Below, one piece after another: positions 1 through 8,090 of a stretch of DNA of 64,000 nt. Under the pieces are notes generated by a model. The model searched no databases. It was not told the origin of the DNA and saw nothing but the letters and a program-made list of their open reading frames with translations. Positions within the stretch are counted from its first letter, which is position 1; each line of letters begins with the position of its first letter. The stretch comes from Streptomyces sp. CB01635 (GTDB lineage: Bacteria > Actinomycetota > Actinomycetes > Streptomycetales > Streptomycetaceae), in the NCBI RefSeq assembly GCF_002803065.1, contig NZ_NNBL01000001.1, positions 590,724 to 654,723 on the forward strand. Direction: 5' to 3'. A program made the translations under genes and the position numbers.

Positions 1-504
1 GGCATCACCGTCCCGGGCCGCGGCTTCCTGCTCAACAACGAGCTCACGGACTTCTCGTTCGCGCCGGCCAACCCCGCGGTCCACGACCCGAACCTGCCGG
101 GGCCGGGCAAGCGCCCGCGCTCGTCGATCTCCCCGACGATCGTCCTCGACCGGCACAACCAGCCGGTGGTGGCGCTCGGGTCGCCCGGCGGCGCGACGAT
201 CATCACGACCGTCCTGCAGACGCTGACCGGCTTCGTCGACCGCGGGCTGCCCCTGGTGGACGCGATCGCGGCGCCCCGCGCCAGCCAGCGCAACGCGGCG
301 GCGACGGAGCTCGAACCGGGCCTGTGGGACTCGCCGACGAGAGCGCGCCTGGAGGCACTCGGCCACGTCTTCAAGCAGAACCCGGAGATCGGCGCCGCGA
401 CGGGCGTGCAGCGCCTGAAGAACGGCAAGTGGCTCGCCGCGGCCGAGAAGGTGCGGCGCGGCGGCGGTTCGGCGATGGTGGTGAGGCCCGCCTCCGGAGG
501 CTGA
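1..504 (+). CDS. ggt: gamma-glutamyltransferase, C-terminal part (5' truncated by window)
   Basis: The frame is open from base 1, so only the last 167 residues are seen. They match the small subunit of gamma-glutamyltransferases, which cleave gamma-glutamyl bonds with an N-terminal threonine nucleophile. Visible family landmarks are GRGFLLNNELTDFSF near the start, PRSSISPTIV, then GSPGGATIITTVLQTL, which lines the substrate pocket. The catalytic Thr and any signal peptide lie upstream of the window. It is more canonical than the second GGT at 21031-22866 and probably belongs to the exported type. The family call is secure; location and substrate are not visible. Confidence 0.9.
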   Translation, partial: GITVPGRGFLLNNELTDFSFAPANPAVHDPNLPGPGKRPRSSISPTIVLDRHNQPVVALGSPGGATIITTVLQTLTGFVDRGLPLVDAIAAPRASQRNAAATELEPGLWDSPTRARLEALGHVFKQNPEIGAATGVQRLKNGKWLAAAEKVRRGGGSAMVVRPASGG

Positions 505-599
505 CCGGACGTGCGGTGAGGGGCCCGCGGGTCCCGTCGGCTGACGTGGGAGAAACGTCAACTGGCGGGAAACGCGGGCCTCTTGGCGTATACGAGGGG

Positions 600-628
600 T
601 TGACAGCTACCTGTGGCGGCGCCAGATT
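600..628 (+). promoter_or_regulatory. putative sigma-70-type promoter of the chitosanase gene
   Basis: A perfect TTGACA (600-605) is followed after 17 bases by CAGATT (623-628). It faces the chitosanase gene 47 bases downstream. The rest of the gap from 505 to 599 shows nothing else I can name. Confidence 0.5.
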
Positions 629-640
629 TGGGCCCGAAGG

Positions 641-657
641 TAAGGAAACTTTCCTAA
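641..657 (+). promoter_or_regulatory. operator-like palindrome before the chitosanase gene (CsnR-box-like)
   Basis: AGGAAA and TTTCCT (643-655) are separated by one C, and the flanking bases (TA...AA) add partial symmetry. The site begins 13 bases after the proposed -10, where a bound repressor would block transcription. From memory, Streptomyces chitosanase genes carry a similar palindrome bound by the ROK-family repressor CsnR, released by chitosan oligomers. No ROK gene is in the window. Confidence 0.5.
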
Positions 658-674
658 CAGAAGGGCTCCCCCAC

Positions 675-1373
675 GTGCGTACCCGAACGCTCGCCCTCAC
701 CGCCTCCGCCGGAGCCGCGCTGCTCGCCACGGCTCTCCTCCCCACGAACGCCACCGCCCGCGAGGCCGGCCCCCAGCGCGCCCGGGAAGGCACGGTCAGC
801 GCGGCCGACCTGCTCGCCAAGGTCACGTCCTGCTCGCAGATATCGAACGGCAAGTACCGCACCGACGAGGAGACCTCGGCGACCGTGCCGGTCTGCGGCA
901 AGAACGGCGCGGTCTTCTGGAAGGCCGACATGGACATCGACTGCGACGGTCGGATCACCACGCAGTGCAACGCCGGCACCGACCCCTGGTTCCAGGACGA
1001 CACGGCCTTCCACCAGTCCGACGGCAAGGCGCTGAGCGCCGAGAAACTCCCCTACGTCGTCGTGCCCAGCTCCAGCAGCATCTGGAACTACGCGGGAGCC
1101 GGCATCAAGGGCGGCGGCGTCGTGGCCGTCATCTACAACAACAAGGTCGAGTACGCGGTCGTCGGCGACACCGGCCCGAACCAGATCATCGGCGAGGCGT
1201 CCTACGCCACCGCGAAGGCCCTCGGCATCGACCCGGACCCGGAGACCGGCGGCACGGACTCCGGCGTCACGTACATCGTGTTCAAGAACAACCAGACGTC
1301 CCCGATCGAGAGCCACGGCGCGGCGGTGACCCTCGGCGACTCCCTGGCAAAGAAGTTCCTTCAGGACAACTGA
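675..1373 (+). CDS. secreted chitosanase, glycoside hydrolase family 75
   Basis: The 232-residue protein hydrolyses chitosan outside the cell. The GTG at 675 is chosen because it gives a clean Sec signal: MRTRTLALT, a hydrophobic alanine/leucine stretch, and ATA near residue 28. The mature part has the GH75 landmarks: KADMDIDCDG near residue 84, NYAGAGIKGGG, and GDTGPNQIIGEAS, where D165 and E174 are nine residues apart, as are the catalytic Asp and Glu of fungal GH75 enzymes. Cys54/74/90/98 may form disulfides. A single-gene unit with its own promoter and an operator-like palindrome, probably induced by chitosan breakdown products. Confidence 0.9.
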   Translation: MRTRTLALTASAGAALLATALLPTNATAREAGPQRAREGTVSAADLLAKVTSCSQISNGKYRTDEETSATVPVCGKNGAVFWKADMDIDCDGRITTQCNAGTDPWFQDDTAFHQSDGKALSAEKLPYVVVPSSSSIWNYAGAGIKGGGVVAVIYNNKVEYAVVGDTGPNQIIGEASYATAKALGIDPDPETGGTDSGVTYIVFKNNQTSPIESHGAAVTLGDSLAKKFLQDN

Positions 1374-1398
1374 GCCGGAGCTGTGGCGGGCGGCGCGC

Positions 1399-2166
1399 TC
1401 AGAGTGCCGTAAGGATCCGCGGCCCCGCGTCCGTGATCGCCACCGTGTGTTCCGCGTGGGCGGCGCGGGTGCCGTCTCCTGTGCGCAGGGTCCAGCCGTC
1501 CGGGGCCGCGTAGTAGTCGTCCATGCCGCCGGCGATCACCATCGGCTCGATCGCGAGCACCATGCCGTGCTTGAGGCGCATGCCCCGGCCCGCCCGTCCC
1601 TCGTTCGGGACGGGCGGGTCCTCGTGCATCTTGCGGCCGATGCCGTGCCCGCCGAAGCCGTCCGGGATGCCGTATCCCTCGGCCCGGCACACCTTCCCGA
1701 TGGCGTGGGCGATGTCCCCGATCCTGTTGCCGACGACCGCTGCCGCGATGCCCGCCGCGAGCGCGCGCTCCGCCGTCTCGATGAGGTGCAGGTCCTCGGG
1801 GCGTGCCTTGCCGACCGTGAAGCTGATCGCCGAGTCGCCGGCCCAGCCGCCCAGCTCGGCGCCGAAGTCGGCCGAGAGGAGATCGCCGTCGCGCAGCCGG
1901 TACCCGTCGGGGATGCCGTGCACGATCGCGTCGTTCACCGACGCGCAGAGGACCGCGGGGAAGGGGGTCGGGGCGAACGAGGGGCGGTAGCCGAGGAACG
2001 GGGAGCCCGCGTCGGCCGCGCGCAGGACGCCGTGCGCCACCGAGTCCAGCTCCAGGAGTGAGACCCCGACGGCCGCCTTCTCGCGGACCGCAGCGAGCGC
2101 CTGGGCCACGACCCGGCCCGCTTCCCGCATCTCGTCGATCGATGTGTCTGTCTTGAGTTCCACCAT
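1399..2166 (-). CDS. map: type I methionine aminopeptidase
   Basis: A 255-residue cytoplasmic enzyme that removes the initiator methionine from nascent proteins. All five metal ligands are visible: D100 and D111 (in SADFGAELGGWAGDS), H174 (GGHGIGRKMHE), E207 (AIEPM) and E239 (AEHT), together with the substrate-binding H83. The ATG at 2166 is used because the protein lacks the SH3-binding N-terminal extension of longer actinobacterial isoforms; the frame stays open upstream, but only over the divergent gene. It is divergent from an XRE regulator 52 bp away and is probably a secondary, regulated isoform rather than the ribosomal-operon housekeeping copy. Confidence 0.92.
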   Translation of the reverse strand: MVELKTDTSIDEMREAGRVVAQALAAVREKAAVGVSLLELDSVAHGVLRAADAGSPFLGYRPSFAPTPFPAVLCASVNDAIVHGIPDGYRLRDGDLLSADFGAELGGWAGDSAISFTVGKARPEDLHLIETAERALAAGIAAAVVGNRIGDIAHAIGKVCRAEGYGIPDGFGGHGIGRKMHEDPPVPNEGRAGRGMRLKHGMVLAIEPMVIAGGMDDYYAAPDGWTLRTGDGTRAAHAEHTVAITDAGPRILTAL

Positions 2167-2175
2167 GCCAATTAC

Positions 2176-2187
2176 AATACCGGTATT
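2176..2187. promoter_or_regulatory. palindromic operator between map and the XRE regulator
   Basis: AATACCGGTATT is a perfect 12-bp palindrome, unusually AT-rich for this genome, lying in the 52-bp gap between two divergent genes. A homodimeric HTH regulator would bind such a site; the neighbouring XRE protein is the obvious candidate, repressing itself and map. No experiment is implied. Confidence 0.55.
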
Positions 2188-2218
2188 TGAATGGGGGTTC
2201 TGCCAGTAGACTGGGCCC

Positions 2219-2470
2219 ATGGTCCGAACCCCCTTGACCCCCGAAGAGCGCGAGCGCGGTGAGCGGCTCGGCCTCCTGCTGCGCGAGGCCCGGCGCGGGC
2301 GGAGCATGGTGGAGGTCGCCGCGAGCGCGGGTCTGTCCGCCGAGACGCTCCGCAAGATCGAGACCGGCCGGGCGCCCACGCCCGCGTTCTTCACGGTCGC
2401 GGCCCTCGCCCGGACTCTCGGCCTCTCCATGGACGAGATCGTCGCGAGTTGCTCGCTGGTGACTGTCTAG
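2219..2470 (+). CDS. small XRE-family helix-turn-helix regulator
   Basis: An 83-residue protein consisting almost entirely of one Cro/C1-type HTH domain (about residues 15-75). The segments RGRSMVEVAASAGLSAETL and RKIETGRAPTP carry the helix-turn-helix and the loop after it. It has no effector domain, so it likely acts as a simple DNA-binding dimer. It diverges from map with a perfect palindrome between them, which suggests it controls that pair. The ATG at 2219 starts the domain with a normal leader; no other start fits. Confidence 0.85.
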   Translation: MVRTPLTPEERERGERLGLLLREARRGRSMVEVAASAGLSAETLRKIETGRAPTPAFFTVAALARTLGLSMDEIVASCSLVTV

Positions 2471-2522
2471 CTGCGGCGAGTGAGGACGGTGCCGCCCCGG
2501 AAAAGGGCCCGTAGCGCCCCCG

Positions 2523-2556
2523 AAACACGGAGGGTGTTTTCTTCCGAACCGGAAGA
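2523..2556 (+). other. two small tandem hairpins downstream of the XRE gene
   Basis: AAACAC/GTGTTT (2523-2539) and TCTTCCG/CGGAAGA (2540-2556, loop AAC) are perfect stems in tandem in the 115-bp gap before the next gene. They could terminate the XRE transcript or be operator sites for the next gene; the sequence does not decide. Confidence 0.3.
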
Positions 2557-2585
2557 CTCCACTCTGCGGAGGGATCGGGCGGCGT

Positions 2586-3947
2586 GTGATGGAAGTGGAA
2601 CAACTCCCTGACCAGGTTCGGGAGTTCGCGGTGTACCTTCGGAACCTGCTGGCCCGGCTCGACCAGGACGCCGGCTGGTGCGGCATCTTCTGGCAGCGCG
2701 ACCCCGACGGGATGCGGGCCTGCCTCACCGGCGCCGAGGTGCCCCCCTGGGATGTCATGGAAGCCCTGCTCCAGGATCTGGGCGTGGGTGGCGGGTCCTA
2801 CGAGGCGGCGGCGGACGCGGGAGCAGGGGCAGAGGCCGTACGGGCCCGCGCATTGCACCGCGCCTCGCTCACCGCCTTCGACGCACGGCCCGGCGGCCGC
2901 GACCTGCTCGGTGACCGGCTCGATGTGATGCTCCGCGAGCAGCGGTACGCCGCCGAGCGGCAGGTGGAACTGGCGCAGCTCCTGCACACGGCCGCCACGC
3001 GCGAACAGGCCGAGGCGATGCGCCTCGACCTGGCCTGGGCGCGCGACGACCACGAACGCGCGACGGCCCGCTGCGCGGAGCTCCACCGGAGGATCGCGGA
3101 CCTGGACCGGCAGCCGCCACCTCCGCCACCCCTCCCCGTACCGCAGCAGCGCCCGCAATCGGCGCCTCCCGACCCCCCGGGACGCTCCAAGCCTCCCAAG
3201 GAACGCAAGCGCCGCCCCCGTGGCAGCGCCCGTTTCGCCGGGATGCTCGACGAGGCCGAGGCCCCTGTCGCTGGTGCGACCGAGTCGACCGTCGACTCCA
3301 CACCCCCAGCCGCTCAAGGCCCGTTACGGGACCCCGCCGCGAGCCCGCGCGGCGCCCGGTTCGCCGGAGCCGTCGAGGGACAGGAGGCGGCACCGCCCGC
3401 CCCGCAGCGCCTCGACGGCGAGGCTCGCGCCGCCATCGCCGCCTGCGTCGGCACCCTCCTGCGGCTGCGTGCCGAGGGCCGCGGCGGGGAGGCGCACGGC
3501 GCGCTCGTCGAGGCCGCCCACTGGCCCGCCGCCCGATTCCCGCTGCTCGCCGCCGAGTTGAACCGCGCGGGCCTCGGCGCCGACTGGGCGACCCTGCTCT
3601 GGGAGACGGCCTCGCTCCCGGCGGACCTCCTCGTGGCCGCCGCCGACGCGCTCACCGCCGCGGGACGCACCGTCGACGCGCAGCAGATCCTGCGCCAGGG
3701 AGTGGCACGCCCCGCCACCGAGATCGGCGCGTCCGTGCTCCGCCTCACCGGCGAGGGCCGCCACCGCGAGACCCGCGCGCTCCTCGACGCCTACATCCGC
3801 GTACGCACCCCCGAAGAGGCCGCCCGCAGCGTGCACGACGACCCGGGCCGCCTCGTCCCGCTGCTCGTCGAGGCGGCGCGCGGAGTCTCCGACGAACGGT
3901 ACTGGGACGTCGTGCACGCCCTCAGGGTCGCCGGGTTCCCCACGTAG
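2586..3947 (+). CDS. conserved Streptomyces hypothetical protein with alpha-helical domain
   Basis: A 453-residue protein I do not recognise beyond a type common in Streptomyces. Residues 1-70 resemble the small helical domain of streptomycete regulators that begin with a short XRE-like segment and a GIFWQRDPDGMRACL motif. Residues about 110-180 are charged and heptad-like (a likely coiled coil). A Pro/Arg-rich low-complexity linker covers about 180-250. A C-terminal helical repeat domain covers about 280-450 (LLRLRAEGRGGEAHGAL, LLDAYIRVRTPEEAAR), resembling TPR-like helical hairpins. No signal peptide or membrane segment. GTG 2586 and ATG 2589 are both possible starts. Function unknown. Confidence 0.75.
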   Translation: MMEVEQLPDQVREFAVYLRNLLARLDQDAGWCGIFWQRDPDGMRACLTGAEVPPWDVMEALLQDLGVGGGSYEAAADAGAGAEAVRARALHRASLTAFDARPGGRDLLGDRLDVMLREQRYAAERQVELAQLLHTAATREQAEAMRLDLAWARDDHERATARCAELHRRIADLDRQPPPPPPLPVPQQRPQSAPPDPPGRSKPPKERKRRPRGSARFAGMLDEAEAPVAGATESTVDSTPPAAQGPLRDPAASPRGARFAGAVEGQEAAPPAPQRLDGEARAAIAACVGTLLRLRAEGRGGEAHGALVEAAHWPAARFPLLAAELNRAGLGADWATLLWETASLPADLLVAAADALTAAGRTVDAQQILRQGVARPATEIGASVLRLTGEGRHRETRALLDAYIRVRTPEEAARSVHDDPGRLVPLLVEAARGVSDERYWDVVHALRVAGFPT

Positions 3948-3996
3948 GGCCTCTCGTCCGGATCAGGCCGGGCTCGCGGGGTCCGGTGCCGCACCT
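3945..3996. repeat. diverged copy of a Streptomyces intergenic repeat
   Basis: The sequence beginning TAGGGCCTCTCGTCCGGATC and running through CTCGCGGGGTCCG is alignable with the palindromic element at 32102-32162. As there, the leading TAG is the stop codon of the preceding gene. This copy has lost the complementary right end, so it is probably a decayed copy. Confidence 0.5.
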
Positions 3997-4103
3997 CGCG
4001 GTGTTGTCGTCGGTCCCCGGCTCCCCCGAAGACCCTCGCCCGCTCACCCGTCACCCGCACGGGTGCGAAACATGATCGATTCCGTCGGTTAACGGCGATG
4101 GTC

Positions 4104-4167
4104 TTGGCAAGGCCGCCGGTGAGGCTTACGTTCGTCCCTCTACGGCCTGTGTCTACGGGCGTAGAGG
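4104..4167 (+). promoter_or_regulatory. promoter and operator-like dyad of the pyrimidine catabolism cluster
   Basis: TTGGCA (4104-4109), a 17-base spacer and TACGTT (4127-4132) form a good sigma-70 promoter. Directly after the -10 comes CCTCTACG (4137-4144) and its exact inverse CGTAGAGG (4160-4167), 15 bases apart, with TCTACGG also repeated directly at 4140 and 4152. The dyad covers the expected transcription start. The likely binder is the PucR protein encoded at 6444-7988. A good Shine-Dalgarno, AAGGAG, lies at 4201-4206. Confidence 0.5.
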
Positions 4168-4212
4168 CTCTCTGACGTCCCCCGGCGGGGGCAACAGGCA
4201 AAGGAGCGGCAC

Positions 4213-5055
4213 ATGGCCCACGTCGTACGCGCCGCGCTGGTCCAGGCGACCTGGACGGGCGACACCGAATCCATGATCACCAAGCATGAGGAACATGCGC
4301 GGGAGGCAGCCCGGCAGGGCGCCCGGATCATCGGCTTCCAGGAGGTCTTCAACGCCCCCTACTTCTGCCAGGTGCAGGAGGCCGAGCACTACCGGTGGGC
4401 CGAACCCGTGCCGGACGGGCCGACGGTGACCCGCATGCAGGCGCTGGCCCGCGAGACCGGGATGGTCGTCGTCGTGCCGGTCTTCGAGGTCGAGCAGTCC
4501 GGGTTCTACTTCAACACCGCGGCCGTGATCGACGCCGACGGCACGTACCTCGGCAAGTACCGCAAGCATCACATCCCGCAGGTGAAGGGCTTCTGGGAGA
4601 AGTACTACTTCAAGCCGGGAAACCTGGGCTGGCCCGTCTTCGAGACCGCCGTCGGCCGCGTCGGCGTCTACATCTGCTACGACCGGCACTTCCCGGAGGG
4701 CTGGCGCCAGCTCGGGCTCAACGGCGCCCAGCTCGTGTACAACCCGTCCGCCACGAGCCGCGGCCTGTCGGGGTACCTGTGGCAGCTGGAACAGCCCGCC
4801 GCGGCCGTCGCCAACGAGTACTTCATCGCCGCGATCAACCGCGTCGGCGTGGAGGAGTACGGGGACAACGACTTCTACGGCACCAGCTACTTCGTCGACC
4901 CCCGCGGGCAGACCGTGGGCGACGCCGCGAGCGACAAGGACGAGGAACTCCTCGTGCGGGACCTCGACTTCGGCCTCATCGACGAGGTGCGCCAGCAGTG
5001 GGCGTTCTACCGGGACCGCCGGCCCGACGCATACGAAGGGCTGGTGCAGCCATGA
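4213..5055 (+). CDS. nitrilase-superfamily amidohydrolase, beta-ureidopropionase-like (copy 1)
   Basis: A 280-residue cytoplasmic carbon-nitrogen hydrolase. The Glu-Lys-Cys triad is visible: E44 (FQEVF), K118 (YRKHHIPQ) and C155 (YICYDRHFPE). Close relatives hydrolyse N-carbamoyl-beta-alanine or N-carbamoyl amino acids to the amino acid, CO2 and ammonia, the third step of reductive pyrimidine breakdown, which fits the dihydropyrimidinase gene nearby. It is the first gene after the promoter at 4104 and its stop overlaps the aminotransferase start (ATGA). A colinear paralogue of identical length lies at 8091-8933. The exact substrate (beta-ureidopropionate, beta-ureidoisobutyrate or another N-carbamoyl compound) cannot be read from sequence. 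Confidence 0.88.
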   Translation: MAHVVRAALVQATWTGDTESMITKHEEHAREAARQGARIIGFQEVFNAPYFCQVQEAEHYRWAEPVPDGPTVTRMQALARETGMVVVVPVFEVEQSGFYFNTAAVIDADGTYLGKYRKHHIPQVKGFWEKYYFKPGNLGWPVFETAVGRVGVYICYDRHFPEGWRQLGLNGAQLVYNPSATSRGLSGYLWQLEQPAAAVANEYFIAAINRVGVEEYGDNDFYGTSYFVDPRGQTVGDAASDKDEELLVRDLDFGLIDEVRQQWAFYRDRRPDAYEGLVQP

Positions 5056-6389
5056 CCACTGTCACTCGTGAAGGAGCCGATGAAGGGACCCGTGCGACCT
5101 CGATGACCCCCGACCTCCACGCCCGTCACCGCGCCGTCCTGCCGGACTGGCTCGCCCTGTACTACGACCGCCCCATCGAGATCACCCACGGCGAGGGCCG
5201 CCACGTCTGGGACGCCGCCGGGAACAAGTACCTCGACTTCTTCGGCGGCATCCTGACGACGATGACCGCGCACGCCCTGCCCGAGGTGACCAAGGCCGTC
5301 AGCGAGCAGGCCGGACGGATCATCCACACCTCGACCCTCTACCTCAACCGGCAGATGGTCGAACTCGCCGAGCGCGTCGCCTCGTTGTCCGGCATCCCGG
5401 ACGCCCGCGTCTTCTTCACCACCTCCGGCACCGAGGCCAACGACACGGCGCTGCTGCTCGCCACCGCGTACCGCCGCTCGAACCAGATCCTCGCGATGCG
5501 CAACAGCTACCACGGCCGGTCCTTCTCCGCCGTCGGCATCACCGGCAACCGCGGCTGGTCCCCGACCAGCCTCTCGCCGCTCCAGACGCTGTATGTCCAC
5601 GGCGGGGTGCGCAGCCGGGGCCCGTACGCCCAGCTGACCGACGCCCAGTTCATCGAGGCCTGCGTCGACGACCTGCGGGACATCCTCGGCCAGACCCGAG
5701 GCGTCGCCGCGCTCATCGCCGAACCCATCCAGGGCGTCGGCGGGTTCACCTCGCCGCCCGACGGCCTGTACGCGGCGTTCCGCGAGGTGCTCCAGGAGCA
5801 CGGCATCCTGTGGATCGCCGACGAGGTGCAGACCGGCTGGGGCCGCACCGGCGAGCACTTCTGGGGCTGGCAGGCGCACGGGCAGAACGGTCCCCCCGAC
5901 ATCCTCACCTTCGCCAAGGGCATCGGGAACGGCATGTCCATCGGGGGCGTCGTCGCGCGCGCCGAGGTCATGAACTGCCTTGACTCCAACTCCATTTCGA
6001 CGTTCGGCGGCTCACCGGTGACGATGGCCGCCGGCCTCGCCAACCTCATCTACCTCCTCGAACACGACCTCCAGGGCAACGCCCGCCGCGTCGGCGGCCT
6101 CCTCATCGAGCGGCTGCGGGCCGTCGGCGCCACGACGGAGTCCGTACGGGAAGTGCGCGGCCGGGGTCTGATGATCGGCATCGAGCTGGTGAAGCCCGGC
6201 ACGGACGAGGCCTACCCGGACGCGGCGGCGCGCGTGATCGAGGCGGCCCGCGAGGGCGGACTCCTCATCGGCAAGGGCGGCGGGCACAACACCAGCGTGC
6301 TGCGCATCGCGCCCCCGCTGACGCTCACCGTCGCCGAGGCGGAAGAGGGCGCGGCCATCCTGGAACGGGCCCTGCACAGCGTCTGTTAG
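5052..6389 (+). CDS. class III PLP-dependent aminotransferase (beta-alanine / 3-aminoisobutyrate type)
   Basis: A 445-residue fold-type I aminotransferase. The PLP-binding residues are D257 (IADEVQTGWGRTG) and the Schiff-base lysine K289 (TFAKGIGNG); TSGTEANDTALLLA near residue 124 binds the phosphate. Relatives move the amino group of omega-amino acids to pyruvate or 2-oxoglutarate (the AGXT2 / beta-alanine:pyruvate type). Here it would remove the beta-alanine or 3-aminoisobutyrate released by the ureidopropionase. The ATG at 5052 overlaps the preceding stop, so the two are translationally coupled; the frame extends further upstream only as an overlap of that gene. Confidence 0.88.
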   Translation: MTTVTREGADEGTRATSMTPDLHARHRAVLPDWLALYYDRPIEITHGEGRHVWDAAGNKYLDFFGGILTTMTAHALPEVTKAVSEQAGRIIHTSTLYLNRQMVELAERVASLSGIPDARVFFTTSGTEANDTALLLATAYRRSNQILAMRNSYHGRSFSAVGITGNRGWSPTSLSPLQTLYVHGGVRSRGPYAQLTDAQFIEACVDDLRDILGQTRGVAALIAEPIQGVGGFTSPPDGLYAAFREVLQEHGILWIADEVQTGWGRTGEHFWGWQAHGQNGPPDILTFAKGIGNGMSIGGVVARAEVMNCLDSNSISTFGGSPVTMAAGLANLIYLLEHDLQGNARRVGGLLIERLRAVGATTESVREVRGRGLMIGIELVKPGTDEAYPDAAARVIEAAREGGLLIGKGGGHNTSVLRIAPPLTLTVAEAEEGAAILERALHSVC

Positions 6390-6443
6390 CCCGAGGCAGC
6401 GGGTCTGCCGGCCTGAGGCAGTGGTGGTAAGGAAGGGGCCCCG

Positions 6444-7988
6444 ATGACCGTCACCGACGCCGAACACGCCCTGTCCGTACGGCAGATACTCGCCCTGGAG
6501 CGAATCGCGGCGGGAGACCCCGAGGTGGTCGCGGGGGCCGGCCACCTCGACCGGCCCGTGCGCTGGGTGCACGTCGCCGAGGCCGCCGACGTCGGGGTGA
6601 TGCTCAGCGGCGGCGAGATGGTCCTCACCACCGGAGTCCTCCTCGCCGGGAACGCCCACGCCAGGACCGAGTACATCAAGTCCCTGCACCGCGCCGAGGC
6701 GGCCGCCGTCGTCCTCGGGCTCGGCCGCGCCTTCCCCGCACCCCCCGAGGACATGCGGCGCGCGGCCGAGCGGTACGGCCTGCCGATGGTCGTCCTGCAC
6801 CGCCCGTTCCCCTTCGCCGAACTCACGGAGGAGGTCCAGTCGAGGCTCGTCCGACGGAAGTTCGCCGCCGTCAGCCTCTCCGAGGGCATCCGCACGGCGC
6901 TGACCGGACTCATCACGGCGGGCGCCCCGCTCCAGCGGCTCCTCGACGAGGTCGCCGCGCACAGCGGCTGCCCCGTCGTCGTCGCCAACCTCGCCCACCG
7001 CGTCCTCGCCACGGCCGGTGAGCGGTCCGCCGTGGACGACGTGCTGCGCGACTGGGAACGCATCGCGCGCCGGGCGGGCTGCGCCGACGGCGCCGACTGG
7101 TACCGCGCCGACCTCGACGGGCGCGGCGAGCGCTGGGGCAGCGTCGTGCTGTGCGGCTACCGGGGCGACGGCCCCACCGGACGGCTCCTCGCCGAACGCG
7201 CCGCCGAGGCCCTTGTCCTGCACCGCATGCTCGGCGGCGCCGCCCACACCTGGGAGGAGCAGTCCGCGCAGAGCATCCTCACCGACCTCGTCTCCGGCGT
7301 CGTACCCGCCCGCCAGCTCCTGCCCCGGGCCAGGGCCGCCGGCCTCCCCGTCAACCGCCGCACGTTCGCCCCGCTCGTCGTCCGCGACGGCGACCCCGCC
7401 GAACTCGATCGCGTGCTACGCCTGTTGGGGCTGCCGGGACTCGCCGCCGCACTCGCGGACGGGGCCACCGCCGTCCTGCTCAGCCTCGCCCGCGACCAGG
7501 CCCCGGGACCGCTCACCGAACACTTCGCGGCCCGACTGCGCGCAGGGGCGGGGGAGCCGGTCGTGGTGGCGGCCGCCGAGCCCTGTACCGCCTGGGACGA
7601 CGTGCCCGCCGGGCTGCGCGAGGCCCTGCACATCGCGCAGGCCGCGGCCGGCACCCCGGACGTCCCGCCCGTCGTGCGCCTTCGCGACGTACGCCTGCGG
7701 GGCCTCGTACGGCTCCTGCGCGACGACCCGCACGTCCAGGCCTTCACCGAACGCGAGCTGGACGGGCTCCTGTACGCCGACGACCCGGGCCTGCTGCCCG
7801 TCCTGCGGACCTACCTCGCGACGGGGCGCAACAAGTCGCGCACGGCGCAGCTCCACCACATGAGCCGCCCCGCCCTCTACCGCAGGCTGGAGGCCATCGA
7901 GTCGCTCCTCGGGCTCGACCTCGACGACTTCGAGCAGGCCGCGTCCGTCCACATCGCCCTCCTCGCCCACGACGCGCAGAGAGGGTGA
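6444..7988 (+). CDS. PucR-family transcriptional regulator of the pyrimidine catabolism cluster
   Basis: A 514-residue protein with an N-terminal PucR-like ligand domain (about residues 8-130, LSVRQILALERIAAGDPEVVAG) and a C-terminal helix-turn-helix of the HTH_30 type (about 445-505, YLATGRNKSRTAQLHHMSRP then ALYRRLEAIESLLG). Family members respond to purine, pyrimidine or hydantoin breakdown products and control the adjacent catabolic genes, often as activators. It sits inside the cluster it probably controls, 54 bp after the aminotransferase and 102 bp before the second amidohydrolase. The dyad at 4137-4167 is the best candidate target. Confidence 0.9.
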   Translation: MTVTDAEHALSVRQILALERIAAGDPEVVAGAGHLDRPVRWVHVAEAADVGVMLSGGEMVLTTGVLLAGNAHARTEYIKSLHRAEAAAVVLGLGRAFPAPPEDMRRAAERYGLPMVVLHRPFPFAELTEEVQSRLVRRKFAAVSLSEGIRTALTGLITAGAPLQRLLDEVAAHSGCPVVVANLAHRVLATAGERSAVDDVLRDWERIARRAGCADGADWYRADLDGRGERWGSVVLCGYRGDGPTGRLLAERAAEALVLHRMLGGAAHTWEEQSAQSILTDLVSGVVPARQLLPRARAAGLPVNRRTFAPLVVRDGDPAELDRVLRLLGLPGLAAALADGATAVLLSLARDQAPGPLTEHFAARLRAGAGEPVVVAAAEPCTAWDDVPAGLREALHIAQAAAGTPDVPPVVRLRDVRLRGLVRLLRDDPHVQAFTERELDGLLYADDPGLLPVLRTYLATGRNKSRTAQLHHMSRPALYRRLEAIESLLGLDLDDFEQAASVHIALLAHDAQRG

Positions 7989-8090
7989 CAGCGTGGAACG
8001 CCGTACGGCTCCAGACGTGACACGGTGCAACTCCGGTACGCGGCAGAGACTTCCTAGGCTCACGGCACACCGAGCGACCGGAGGTCCCCG

